A stretch of DNA of 64,000 nucleotides from Semisulcospira habei (GCA_036245525.1 BTPG01000001.1:175787685-175851684), one strand, 5' to 3'. Positions 33,973 to 44,311 are shown, counted from the stretch's first letter. The notes: a model not told the origin generated them from the sequence alone. Translations and numbers: made by a program.

Positions 33973-35463
33973 ATGGAGGAAGATGTACCGGCCTTCAACA
34001 CCCGGGGCAGGATGGCGCTTGCCGGAGATCACCCGCGGTCAGTCACTGCTACCGACGTAGAGGGGGCTGCCGCTAGGAGTCCAGGGTTTCAGCCACGGTC
34101 TCCAGGGGTACAGGCTTTTTAGTTTGCGTCACCATCGCTTGGTAGAGGTAGGGGAAAGTTAGTTCCATTGTTGTACTCACCTACTAACATGTCCCCAGGC
34201 CCCGGTAGGCTTACTAACCGTACTGAAACGAAGGTAGTTGAGAGGCCTATGGATGATTCCAACATGAAGGACCTTATCGTCTACATGATGCAGAAGGACC
34301 AGGCCGACCGGGAGGAACGTTGTCGTCAGGAGGAGTTGCGTCGTCGTCAGGACCAGGCTGACCGGGAGGAACGTTGTCGTTAGGACGAGATGCGTCACCG
34401 GAAAGAGGAGGAGAAAAAGGAAAGGCAAGAACTTTTAGAGCTGTTGTCGAGTCACATTACTAAGTCACAGCCAGCATCGAAGTCAGAGATCTTCCAGCCA
34501 GTGAAGATTAATTTGCCGCCTTATGATGAGAAAGAAGACCTTGACATTTACTTGACTCAGTTTGAGAGGTTAGCCGGAGTTTTGAAGTGGCCAGAGGATA
34601 CGTGGGCCATCAGGCTGTCTTCGCTTCTGAAGGGAAAGGCCAGAGAAGTTCTTGACCGACTAGCGCCAGATGTAGCTCTAAAGGACTACGAGGAACTGAA
34701 GAAAGCGTTAACCAGGTTTCAGTTGACAGCAGAAACGTACAGACTCAGGCTGAGGACATCAAGGAAGCAGAAAGAAGAATCCTTTCCGCAGTTCGCTGTC
34801 CGCCTGGAGCTCTGGTTGAAGAGATGGATGTCACTAAGTAAGAAGAAAGAGGAGTTTCAGGACCTGAAAGACTTGATTCTTCAAGAGCAACTCTTGGACG
34901 GTATGACACCGGAACTGGCTACGCATGTTAGGGAGAGGAAACCTAGCACCGTCACCCAAGCAGCAGAGATCGCTGAAGTCTATTTAGAGGCACAGAGAGG
35001 TACGCAGCGTGGAGGTTTGTTCAGTCGTCATACAAGAGTTCAACCAGGAAGTAAACCCAAACCCGCTGACAGTGACGAGACCAAGCCGGGCAAACCACCA
35101 GGAGCTTCTGATTCGAAGTCGCCTAAAGGTTGCTGGCATTGTGGAGGACCGCATAGGAAAGACAGTTGTCCCAAGCTAACGAAGAAGGCAGCCGTCGCAA
35201 AAGTTGGAGAGAGGACCAAGGTAGAGAAGCCCGCCGAGTTCAAGTACGACCCGCGTTGTTCAGCAGTAGTGAATGGTCAGGTTGCTGAAGGTCTACGGGA
35301 TACTGGGGCAACTCTACTGATCGTGGCCAAACAGCTTGTGAAGGAAGGTCAGCTTGACGGCAAGAGCCTTTCACTAATGTCAGTGGATTCCAGCACGGTA
35401 ACAGGACCCACAGCCATTTTCGACCTCGTCTGCCCCTTTTATTGTGGAAAAGCCAGGCATTAG
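33973..35463 (+). pseudogene. gag-protease of retrotransposon 1, interrupted by two TAG codons
   Basis: Frame 1 is open from the ATG at 33973 to 35463 except for TAG at 34120-34122 and TAG at 34381-34383. The product would be a Gag: a charged, coiled-coil-like N-terminal region with duplicated 'QADREERCRQE' blocks (about 34300-34383), then a capsid-like helical domain with 'YDEKEDLDIYLTQFER' (about 34520-34980). A CCHC zinc knuckle (C-x2-C-x3-H-x4-C) lies at about 35131-35169. The frame runs on into an aspartic protease with DTGAT at about 35299-35313, and ends in a stop while the protease domain is incomplete. The next domain is in another frame. A role in particle assembly and polyprotein cleavage is known for the family; this copy should be inactive unless the TAGs are read through. 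Confidence 0.8.
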
Positions 35464-36952
35464 TTCTCGAGAGACCAGTGTCACCTGTTATCATAGAAAA
35501 CGAAGTGGAAGACGCAGAAGGAGTCCAACACTTTGTTCCGGTCACTCCTACGGAAATGGCAATGGCTGTCATGACACGACAGCAAGCGCTGAAGACGAGA
35601 AGAGGTAACTTAGAGATAGGGGATCAAAGGATGACAGTTCTTTCAGTAACACCTGAAGTTTTGAAACGATCTCAGAGGGAGGACCCAAGTTTGGAAAACG
35701 TTCGTTCTAAAGTTGGGAAACCACCTGCGACGTGTAAAAATGGAAACAAGGTCCACTACTTTTGGAACAAGGGAATACTGTATCGGGCTTACAGTAATAA
35801 CCACTCCTCACAGAAGCAAGTAGTTGTACCACAGCAGTTCAGGAACGAAGTGATACGTATTGGACACGATACTCCCATGGCCGGTCATTTGGGTGCGCGT
35901 AAAACGCAGGAGTACAGAGCAGCTTTTATTGGCCAGGTGTGTGCTCAGATGTGAACAGATACTGCAAATCCTGCGACCAGTGCCAACGTTCTACGCCTCC
36001 TGGGAAAATTCGGAAGGCTCCATTGGGAAGCATGCCGCTGATGGATCAGCCGTTCGACCGGGTAGCCGCGGACATCATTGGACCCATAATCCCAGCATCA
36101 GACAGAGGACACAGGTTTGTTTTGGTTATGGTGGACTTTGCTACAAGGTATCCAGAAGCGGTACCTCTGAAGCGGATAGATGCTAGTTCTATGGCTGAAG
36201 CTTTTTGGAATACATGGACTCGAGTGGGAATTCCGCGGGAAATCCTCACGGACAAAGGGACACAGTTCACAAGCGAAGTCATGGCCGAGGTGAACGCACT
36301 GCTCGCGATTCGAGGCATGACCACAACACCGTACCACCCTCAGTGTAACGGATTAGTAGAAAGGTTCAACCAAACCCTGAAGATGATGATCAGAAGGTTG
36401 TGCCAAGAACAGCCGAAAGAATGGGACCGATTCTTGCCAGGGCTTCTATTTGCCTACAGAGAGGTTCCGCAGGAATCTACTGGATTCGCTCCTTTCGAAC
36501 TACTCTTCGGTCGTACAGTACGAGGACCACTGCAAGTTCTCCAGAAGTTATGGACTGATGAGGAGGCCGATGCCGAATCACGTACTGTGGCAGAGTATGT
36601 GGTCGAACTTCGAAACAGGATCGAGGAAACTTGCAAGATAGCCCAGACACAATTGACGAAATCTGTTCAAAGGTACAAGCGTAACTTCGACAAGAAAGCT
36701 AGGGCCAGAACATTCGAAGTAGGGAGCAAAGTGCTACTCTTCTATCCTGCCAAGAACAAGATGGAAATGGCTTGGCAAGGCCCGTACGTCGTTACCGAGA
36801 AGAAGGGAGAGAATAACTACAGGATACGCATCAGGGGGAAAAGAAAAACTGTTTCGTGCAAACTTGCTGAAGGCCTACGTCGAGAGACAGCCACCTGCAC
36901 AGGTAGAGAAATTAGCAGCAATGGCCGTGATTACTCAAGACGAGAGCGTTGA
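35442..36952 (+). pseudogene. Integrase of retrotransposon 1 (frameshifted)
   Basis: Two frames cover one integrase. Frame 35442-35954 holds a linker and the histidine half of the H2C2 zinc finger ('IGHDTPMAGHLG'). Frame 35939-36952 holds the cysteine half ('CKSCDQC') and the catalytic core. The acidic triad is Asp at 36071, Asp at 36251 and Glu at 36359, with exactly 35 residues between the second and third. After the core, 'GSKVLLFYPAK' and 'WQGPYVV' form a GPY/F-like C-terminal domain. A +/-1 frameshift at about 35940 separates the halves. The core itself is intact. Its position directly after protease, before RT/RNase H, is the unusual point. Confidence 0.85.
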
Positions 36953-36989
36953 GGAAGAGGCCGAGGAAGTAAGTGTTTCGACGGGAACA

Positions 36990-37693
36990 GTTCCCTTGAT
37001 TCAGTTACAAGCAGAAGAAACTACCATCGATTATCGAGGACATCATGTTGGAAACGGCGAGCTCAGGCCCGACGTTGAGAAACTGGAGAAAATCCGGAGG
37101 GCTGAAGCACCAAGACGAAACGCCAGTTGCGGGCATTTCTGGGATTAGCAGGGTACTATCGTCGTTTTGTACCAAGTACGCTGAAACTGCTCGACTGACG
37201 CTACCAAGAAACGAGAACCGAACCAGGTTCGGTGGACACCGGAATGTAACGAAGCATTCGAAACGCTTAAGGACCAGTTGTGCAGTGAGCCAGTGGTCAA
37301 ACTATCTGATTGGGACAAACCTTTTTGCTTAAGGACGGATGCGTCGGGGGTAGGTCTAGGAGCAGTGCTTCTGCAAGAAGGGGACGACGACCTACTACAT
37401 CCGTGGCGTACGCCAGCAAGAAACTCAGCCCAACAGAACAAAGGTACTCCGCGATCGAGCGAGAATGTTATGCGATTGTCTGGGGAATAGGCAAATTCCA
37501 CACCTATCTGTTTGGTCAACAGTTAACAGTCGAGTGTGATCACTCACCACTCCAGTATCTACAGACCATGAAACCAGTCAACAGTCGTATTGCTCGTTGG
37601 GCACTTTTGTTGCAAGAACATGACTTTGTGGTTAAAGTTATTCCAGGGGTGGAGAATGTCGGAGCCGACTATTCGAGTCGCATGACGGAATAG
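36990..37693 (+). pseudogene. RT remnant and RNase H of retrotransposon 1
   Basis: After the integrase, the frame at about 37020-37100 reads 'GHHVGNGELRPDVEKLEKI', which corresponds to the end of a Gypsy RT (thumb/connection). No fingers, palm or YxDD motif precedes it. RNase H follows in several frames: 'LRTDASGVGLGAVL' at about 37335-37376, then 'YSAIERECYAIVWG' at about 37443-37484 and 'VECDHSPLQYL' at about 37530-37562, up to a stop at 37693. At least three frameshifts occur between 37000 and 37400. The deletion of most of RT alone disables the copy. Confidence 0.75.
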
Positions 37694-37756
37694 GGTGCTC
37701 TAGTCTGTCATTAAGAAGTACCCAACGGAGAAAAAAATAGGGTGCTCTAGTCTGTC
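37689..37756. repeat. 26-bp insertion flanked by 21-bp direct repeats
   Basis: The 21-mer beginning 'aatagggtgctctagtc' stands at 37689-37709 and again at 37736-37756. Between them lie 26 bp ending in an A-run, 'attaagaagtacccaacgga' plus As. The inserted core 'agaagtacccaacggagaaa' is the same sequence as the arm end of the palindrome at 61497. The layout is that of an extremely short target-primed retro-insertion with poly-A. Confidence 0.7.
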
Positions 37757-37759
37757 GTT

Positions 37760-37761
<2 letters not shown>

Positions 37762-37805
<44 letters not shown>
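37762..37805. repeat. Poly-T run (44 nt)
   Basis: An uninterrupted T homopolymer just before the purine-rich 'ggttggaggg' that precedes the 3' LTR. Confidence 0.95.
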
Positions 37806-37807
<2 letters not shown>

Positions 37808-37843
37808 ACGGTAGGGGTGCTTTCGATTTAGGTTGGAGGGTAT

Positions 37844-39513
37844 TGTCACGGTTAGTGACTGTTTTGACAGTGGTGGTCGAAAGTTACCGAAGCACCGGTC
37901 AGTGTAGGAATAGTGAGTTGTTTTCACGTGGGTAGAGACGGGTTAGTGTTCCTTGTTTTGCACGTGCGGGGCGCGCTAGTGGATACGGTAGTGTGTTCAC
38001 TGCAGAGTTTACCTTGTCGGTAGCAAGGGAATAATAGTTCGCAGCTGTACTCGGTTAGACCAGGTTGTCTTGCCCAGCTGACTGTTGGAGTCAGTGACTG
38101 ACGGTTGTGAGAGTCGGTGACACGGCGCCGATCCAGTCCCGTGGTCGTTGGTGGCCAGAGACTGGGGGTTGTTTTTGCCTGCGGGTGACGGCGTTGTGAC
38201 AGGTCGCAGAGGAGGTAAGTGCGTTAAAAATCCCGCGTGCGAATGTTTTGTCATATTATGGTTGTTATAGGTGTTTTGTACTATGTGCTAGGTCTAGGGG
38301 TATCGTGGGGGAAAAAGGAGGGTAGAACTCGATGGGTATTAAAGGGAAGTATTGTTTTGGTGTTATTGTTTGGTTCTGTAATTAGTTGGTCTTAACTGTT
38401 AGCGACATGTTGCATTGGTTAGTGGAATGTGTTAGTGAAATGTTGTATTCGCTTGTTGTGAAAGTGCAGAGAATGTTAGGAAGGCTTTTTTATGTTTGAG
38501 AACTTTCGTTGTTTTGGTTCATGTGTACATTTTGGAATGATTTGGAAAGCACGTGTCACATGAGTGAAGGTCAAGTGCTTGAATGGCTAGTGGTAGTGTT
38601 TTTGTAAACCAAGCAGGGTGGGTATGGTGGTTAGCTATTTTTAGGACCCTCTGGTTTACGTTGCTTACGGGGCCGTTTAGGCTTCTGCTTTTGTTTTGCA
38701 TTTTGACGTTCGGGATCGGGACCGGTTGGAGGGCCGACGGGCATTAGGACCAACCACGCCTCGCTGGACTGAGTGTCGGCGTGGAAGGGGCGCGGTCATC
38801 TGTACTGCCGAAGCTGCCGTGTCGCCATCGCAACCGGACCTCGCGCCAGGGAAACGGAGAGAGAGACAGACAGAGAGGGAGAGAGAAGACCCGCGAAGCT
38901 GTACGACCGTTAAGGAAGCCGGACGGGAGGGATCCACATGCGTTCGTCGACTTACTACGGTGGTCCCATTCTTATTCAGCTTTCCGTCACTCACTCTGCC
39001 TTGGTGTAGTTACAAGATTCTTGTATATGAACAGTATATTGTAAATGACGTTTTTCAGCCGTCAGTTCGGAGGGCTGTAACCTGACTTTTTTTGTTGTAT
39101 TGTGGAGCAACAGTGCTGCGTAGCGTGGGGGAGTGTTTGTTTCCGCCACTCGATGCAATGCTGTGGAAGTAGTATTAACCTTGGTTTAGTTTTTTCCCTT
39201 TTGTTTTTCTTTTCTTTCTTTTTTTTTTTCCGGGAGGGGGAGGGGAGTAGGGGGCAGGGAGGGGAAGTGTCGGTGGGAAGTGTGGGAAGGAAGGAAAGGG
39301 GGAATAGTTAGTGTAATAGTAATAAAGATCGAGTGTACGTGTAAAGTAAATGTGTTGTGTTGCTTGTGCCGAGCTGTAACCTGTCTTGAGGCAAGACGCT
39401 AGGGTCCTTTATCTATCTCTTCCTTCTCTTCTACTCCCAACCTTCATTCTCGTCTATCTTTAGTCGGGACATTTGGGGTTCTACTTCTATTCTATCTTCC
39501 ATTCTCGTCTGAC
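37844..39513 (+). repeat. 3' LTR of retrotransposon 1
   Basis: Starts TGTCACGG and follows the 5' LTR closely to 'cattctcgtctg'. The expected last 20 or so bases ending CGTGACA are absent. The continuation instead repeats 'actttctctgtctgactttc'. AATAAA at 39321-39326 is the equivalent polyadenylation signal. Confidence 0.85.
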
Positions 39514-39561
39514 TTTCTCTGTCTGACTTTCTCTAGAAATCATTTTTTTTTTTTTTTACTG

Positions 39562-40066
39562 TTTTAATTCTTTTCTGAACAGAATTAATTTTTACTAAGA
39601 AGTTGAAACAATACAAAGCTGGCTAACAAACTCACACAATGTCTTTCTCCAAACTAGCTATATGCAAAAGTTCAAGTAAATATGACAAATTACGGACTCT
39701 AATCCGGGTCAACCGACTTCCTATAAACGGTTGTTTGTGTCTTCAATGAGACATTCAATTACAATATGCTCGGAGGCTCTCTTAGCCACCCATTTAAGAA
39801 AGTATTTCACCAAGTTTCAAGCTTTTGTGTACAGAAATATCGGAGATTCTCTTGTTTACGCACGCACGCACATACGGCGCTTCGCGTCAAAATTAATGTA
39901 CGTTCAGCTCAGCGGCGAGGTTAGCGTAATTAGGCATGACGTAATTCTTATCTTGTAACTTCAGTTGTTAGAGGTTTAGCCTGCCCATGGACATGCTATT
40001 AAATTCGCCCCCACCGCGACCCGTCCTAAAGTCCCTTCTATAAATAGAAGGGACTTAAAAAGAGTC
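39562..40066. repeat. Right arm of the 0.5-kb inverted repeat
   Basis: Inverted relative of 30791-31324; for example 'gtacaaagctggctaac' on the left-arm complement against 'atacaaagctggctaac' here, and the shared 'cggcgcttcgcg'. The outer end holds a perfect 28-bp palindrome, 'aagtcccttctat' and its complement, at 40030-40057. Confidence 0.7.
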
Positions 40067-40213
40067 TAAAAGAAGATTATTATTATTTTATAAATTGTTG
40101 TCGCAGCAAGAACATATTGCAACGTTTTCTCCATCGCTATTTGTCCGTCATAATGCATTACATAAATCGAGCAAGATGAGTGACGGCTGCTTTCCTTGAC
40201 GAATACAGCAAAA

Positions 40214-40400
40214 GGGGCGGTCCGTGGTGCAGTGGTTAAGGCGCCTGCCACCAATGCTAAAGGTGCGAGGTTCGATTCCGGGTTCCGGCGTCGGATTTTT
40301 CTCCTCTAGTGTCACCGTTAATTCGGGCGGACCGTCGGGGGTTCTTTCTCCGGGTACTCCGGCTCTTCCTCCCCCTCCACTTTGGTATCAGTTTCAGCCA
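40214..40400 (+). mobile_element. tRNA-derived SINE, copy 1 (head part)
   Basis: A polymerase III promoter is visible: A box 'tggtgcagtggttaagg' (40225-40241) and B box 'ggttcgattcc' (40269-40279), spaced as in tRNA genes. Then comes a conserved body, 'acggaccgtcgggggttctttctc' type, shared with 52381-52740. The tRNA part would not fold into a full modern tRNA, so this is a SINE head. The expected tail is found only after an intervening element, at 41185-41345. Confidence 0.8.
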
Positions 40401-40474
40401 ACTTAATAAAATTCCAAATACAAAAACGACTTCCAAATACCGTCACTTCAGTAGCTCGCTTGAGCTTGCCCTTA

Positions 40475-41181
40475 AGGCTTCCCTACACGGAGAAACGAAA
40501 TGCACAAGAAACGAAACATTTTCATTGCATCGAAATGCCTTTTCCGCACACGCAGAAACGCGGTGAAAATTCATTTCGCCTGTTCACCGACACATGCTCT
40601 GGTTTGTATCGGTGGATATCGGGTCATATTTCTGACTACTGACGCTTAAAAACTAAACATATAAGACATTTACACAATTAAAGTGAATTGCCTACCATAT
40701 CGAATAAACGTAAGCGCTTTTGAATGCGTAAACAAGGCTGGTTCAGTGAATCGAGGATGCCGCCGTCTCGAAGCGATAGCCGCCATCTTGTAGGCGGCTT
40801 CGAAGAGCAGCCGATGAAAGTGGGGTTCAGAAAACTGACCTAAAATCATATTTTGGTGGTACTTTAGTGATGATACTTGATAGATTCCATTTCGAAATAG
40901 ATTTCTCCGCTTAAATCGTACAGAATCGTGCGTCACATCACGCAATTCTAGCCATAATAGACCTGACTCCACGGCATCGCTTTACCGTTGCAGTCCTCAG
41001 TGTTTGGGCTTGAATGACGTCAGATTGGGGTGTGACCCGAGCGGACGGCACTGATTCGGCGAAACGTTTCGCAAAATAGAGACAAGTTCTATTTCGTGAA
41101 ACGGTGAAATGTTGGAGAAATGTCTGAAATGCGGACATTTCGACGAAATGTTTCGTTTCGTTTCTCCGTCTGAGGAAGCCC
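40475..41181. mobile_element. TIR DNA transposon with TTA target duplication, PIF/Harbinger-like
   Basis: TTA at 40472-40474 and 41182-41184. Left end AGGCTTCCCTACACGGAGAA; complement of right end GGGCTTCCTCAGACGGAGAA; both continue ACGAAA. About 23 of 28 terminal bases match. At 707 bp it lacks a transposase. It sits between the two halves of a SINE. Confidence 0.7.
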
Positions 41182-41184
41182 TTA

Positions 41185-41345
41185 GCACCGCGTGAATGTT
41201 CTGTGTTTACGTACAGTGTGTGAGTGAATGCGTGTGATTCACGTGAGCGTGCTTGTTGGGTTCAGTTCGCGGCTACATTCTGCGCATTGAGTTATATTAT
41301 AAATATGAGAAATGCGCCATATAAATACCATGTAATAATAATAAA
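41185..41345 (+). mobile_element. SINE copy 1, tail part
   Basis: 'cagtgtgtgagtgaatgcgt' and 'cgcggc' match the second SINE at 52615-52680. The end 'gcgccatataaatacc-(taa)n' is a typical LINE-dependent SINE 3' tail. It is probably the separated end of the copy that begins at 40214. Confidence 0.65.
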
Positions 41346-41412
41346 AGCAAGGTGTGAAACTGAAAGCGGGCTGCCTTTTCTATCCGGTGTTCTTTTGTAC
41401 CACTAAAATATA

Positions 41413-41514
41413 GTGACGAGCACAAAAATCAGTACGACAATTTTAGAATCATCGGAAACTCTAAAGTGTTTCCGATGATTCCAGAATTGTCGCATTTCTT
41501 TTGCTCGTCACTGA
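41413..41514. mobile_element. Palindromic element, family F
   Basis: 'gtgacgagcacaaaaatc' faces 'gatttcttttgctcgtcac'-like sequence. The inner arms 'gaatcatcggaaac' and 'gtttccgatgattc' are exact. A second copy lies at 43144. Confidence 0.75.
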
Positions 41515-41739
41515 GTACAGTTGTATACATGTAGAGTTCCTCAGAGTTTTCATCCGCTTCTCCAAAACTCATCTTTCGTATGGCTTGCACAATGTTATTT
41601 TTTATTTGCAACGTATGCATGCCTTGTTATGTGGTTTGTCTTTTTTATTGTAAATGTTTAAATGCCTTTTTGTGTCTTGTAACATTCGTTTTGTTTTGAA
41701 TAAAAGGGAAATAATATTCAATTTTTCTTTATTTTCATT

Positions 41740-41815
41740 GCCAATTCCACCCCCCCCCCTTCTCCTCCCCTCTCCCCCTCCCCTTTAATTCCACCCACCC
41801 ACCCCACCCACCCCC

Positions 41816-41873
<58 letters not shown>

Positions 41874-41938
41874 TCCGAATCAGTTTGATCTTGTGTGCGT
41901 GTGTAATGGTTGTGTGTGGATGTGTGTGTGTGCGCGCG

Positions 41939-41979
<41 letters not shown>

Positions 41980-42056
41980 ATATGTGCGCGCGCGCGCGCG
42001 TGCGTGCGTGCGTGCGTGCATTGTGCCACTCTAGTAGCTGCGCGCGAGAGAGAGAT
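41740..42056. repeat. C-rich tract, (CA)n, (GT)n and (CG/TG)n microsatellites
   Basis: C-rich to 41816, CA repeats to about 41870, GT and GC/TGCG repeats 41895-42020, then a short GA run. Both strands show Cys- or His/Thr-rich pseudo-frames. Confidence 0.92.
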
Positions 42057-42277
42057 GAAATGCTGTACTAATCACAGGTAGAAATAGTTAGCTCGTGCCA
42101 TTGTCCACACCTCCATTTGCTAATCTAAAAGTACAAAACTACTTACGTACAAAATACAAAATAACATATGCCTACACTGAATCACAATACGTCATTCCAA
42201 TTAAACGGATACGGCAAAGTGAAAAATACTGGGTACAACAACTAATAATGTGAAAAGTAGTTCTCAGATCACAGGTG

Positions 42278-42323
42278 CATAAGCCTGTCTCGAAACATAA
42301 AAGTGTTTCTTGACAGGCTTATG
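42278..42323. repeat. Short palindrome
   Basis: 'cataagcctgtctcgaaac' pairs with 'gtttcttgacaggcttatg' around 'ataaaagt'. Confidence 0.7.
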
Positions 42324-42845
42324 ACAAGTGTGTTTGATGATCATACTTTTGCTGTTTCCGCCGCCACTTGGTTGACCGTTTTTGTTGCACTGCCACATAA
42401 CGATCAGCCATCGCGGCGGCGTCAAATAGAATCAGAGGCAGAGTCAGCCGCTCTTGTGAAATTGACAACGCTAACGGACGTCATTTTGAGCTTCACGTCA
42501 CTGAATGTGGTGACTCCAATAGCTGTTGTTGCAGCTTGTGACAATTATATATATAATTGCAAAATACGATGTACATTTTGTTGGAAATCAAACAAAGACA
42601 TGTCGGACTACTTTTCTGTGAGCACCTCAGAGACACAGAGCAACGAGTAGAAGTGAAAGCTGAGGTAGGTTTGTTGTATAAATCAATAAGTTATGCTCTT
42701 ATTACGCAAAATGAATCACTCGTGCTCAGGTTAACCGAAAACATGCTGCTCGTTAAAACCTGTATTGTATAGGTCAGCCTGAGCAGGAGAAATCTATTGT
42801 GCGTAACTGGAGGCAAGGCACAATAAAATCTACAGTAATTATTAC
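42324..42845. other. Gene-less stretch, nothing certain
   Basis: A frame 42303-42650 (from GTG, not a eukaryotic start) has no domain I recognise. No repeat seen. Confidence 0.35.
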
Positions 42846-42847
42846 AT

Positions 42848-42862
42848 CACACACACACACAA

Positions 42863-42896
<34 letters not shown>

Positions 42897-42977
42897 ACCA
42901 TCGCACACACACACACACGCACACACACACGCACGCACGCACGCACGCAAGCACGCACACACACGCACGCACGCACG

Positions 42978-43042
<65 letters not shown>
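42848..43042. repeat. (CA)n / (CGCA)n microsatellite, about 195 bp
   Basis: CA repeats are interrupted by aaac and cgca units. Confidence 0.95.
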
Positions 43043-43044
<2 letters not shown>

Positions 43045-43143
43045 TCGCGAAGTCATGGAGAAATTTATTTCCGAACTCAATACGTGGATTTGAAACGGAA
43101 ATAAGTCGTACTGAAACACGAAGAAACAATTATGAACTCATAT

Positions 43144-43240
43144 TGAGGAGCAAAAGAAATGCGACATTTTTGGAATCATCGGAAACACTTCAGTGTGTCC
43201 GATGATTCCAAAAATGTCGCATTTCTTTTGCTGCTCAGTA
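43144..43240. mobile_element. Palindromic element, family F
   Basis: 'tgaggagcaaaagaaatgcg' and 'cgcatttcttttgctgctca' are the outer arms. The inner arms share 'tttggaatcatcggaaacac' with the copy at 41413. TA-rich flanks would suit a mariner-type MITE, but no clear duplication is read. Confidence 0.75.
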
Positions 43241-43370
43241 TATTATGCCTGTGTACAGACATGGGGAGGTGTCCATCAAGCCCGCCTTGTACCAGCCACG
43301 GGAGATGTGGGATTCGGCGGCACCGAAAGTGTACGGTAAAGGCACGTCGGCCATGGCACTGCTTGGTCCG

Positions 43371-43560
43371 AGTAAGCAACGGTCTTCGGGCCGACGTCGG
43401 CCGCAGTGGAACCGCGCAGGACTGTGTGCTAATGGGGCCTACGTCGGCCCGAGGGTCTTTTGCTTACAAGGATAATACGGCCACATCGGCCATGATGATG
43501 TACCGTAATGACAAATTGACCATGACAGTGTACGGTAATTGCAGATACGTTACGGTAATA
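43371..43560. mobile_element. Family-D hairpin with adjacent degenerate tandem repeat
   Basis: The hairpin 43371-43472 has arms 'gtaagcaacggtcttcgggc' and 'cccgagggtcttttgcttac'. Right of it, 43484-43560 has units starting 'catgat' or 'catgac' followed by 'gtac' and 'ggtaat', at roughly 30-bp spacing for the first. This is similar in layout to the big satellite unit (catgatattggtac..ggtaatg). Confidence 0.6.
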
Positions 43561-43599
43561 TCACATCGGTCATGATAACATAAGATAATATAAGTTATT

Positions 43600-43900
43600 G
43601 GTCGGAGGAGTTCGCTACACGGATCCGTGTAGGCATGAGGGAGGTCAAAGGAAACATTGTACTCCGAAGGCCTGAGGGGTACAATGGTTCCTTTGACCTC
43701 CCGAAGGCCTACAAAGGGTCCGTGCAGCGAACCCCTCGGACCAAAAACGTATTTGTTTTCATTCCTACACTATTTTCGTAAAAGAAATCAAGAAGACATC
43801 TTGCGACCTCGATCACAACAGACATAACTGACGTCAAAGGAATATACCTTTATACATAATAGACTTATGACGTAATTTGAAATATGTCATGACGTCTCCG
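43600..43900. mobile_element. Family-E palindromic element
   Basis: A 139-bp palindrome (43604-43742): 'gggaggtcaaaggaaacatt' against 'aatggttcctttgacctccc', centred on 'ccgaaggcctgagg'. The following 150 bp ('aacgtatttgttttcattcc', 'agacttatgacgtaattt') are also shared with the copy at 62160, so the repeat unit is about 300 bp. Confidence 0.75.
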
Positions 43901-44202
43901 TCTCCAGTACTGAGTGTGCTTGTTGTTTCGAACAACACTAAGTAACTTTGTACTTTAGAACGTTTAGCGATTTTTTATAGAACAAAACTGGCATCCAAGA
44001 TGAGTCATCGAGAGGGCTACAAAACGTCCGCCATTTTTCGCTACAGGGTTTTTATATCACGGTCACATGGTACGGTTTGCGCTAATAAAAGCGACTGGTC
44101 GTGTGACGTAGGGATGAAAACAAGATAGTTTATTGCCATATGTTTCCATGTACAAAGCAATAAAAAATATTGGAATTTGTCTTGATGTCAGTTACTAAAA
44201 TA

Positions 44203-44205
44203 ACA

Positions 44206-44268
<63 letters not shown>

Positions 44269-44311
44269 ACACACACACACATACACACACACACACACAC
44301 ATACACACACA
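44203..44311. repeat. (CA)n microsatellite
   Basis: CA repeat with sparse 'catacacac' interruptions. Confidence 0.95.

Larger units (their letters stand above)
31997..39513 (+). mobile_element. Ty3/Gypsy LTR retrotransposon 1, Gmr1-type domain order, RT deleted
   Basis: Long direct repeats (31997-33696 and 37844-39513) flank an internal region with, in order, gag, CCHC knuckle, protease, integrase (H2C2, D,D-35-E, GPY/F) and RNase H. Integrase before RNase H is the arrangement of Gmr1-like Gypsy elements. The reverse transcriptase palm with its YxDD motif is missing; only sequence like the RT thumb/connection remains before RNase H. Stops and frameshifts break every part. The LTRs are very alike, differing by scattered substitutions and small indels, so insertion looks recent relative to the coding damage. 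A target duplication cannot be read because the last bases of the 3' LTR are missing. Confidence 0.85.

Noticed and set aside
31997..39513. An infectious retrovirus-like element with env
   Set aside because: No envelope-like frame lies between RNase H and the 3' LTR, and pol is deleted and frameshifted.
40214..40290. A functional tRNA gene
   Set aside because: A and B boxes are present, but the sequence continues into a body shared with another dispersed copy, so it is a SINE head.
42303..42650. 115-codon ORF
   Set aside because: It starts with GTG, overlaps a palindrome and has no recognisable motif.
41785..43129. Cys/Val- and His/Thr-rich ORFs
   Set aside because: They are translations of CA/GT microsatellites.
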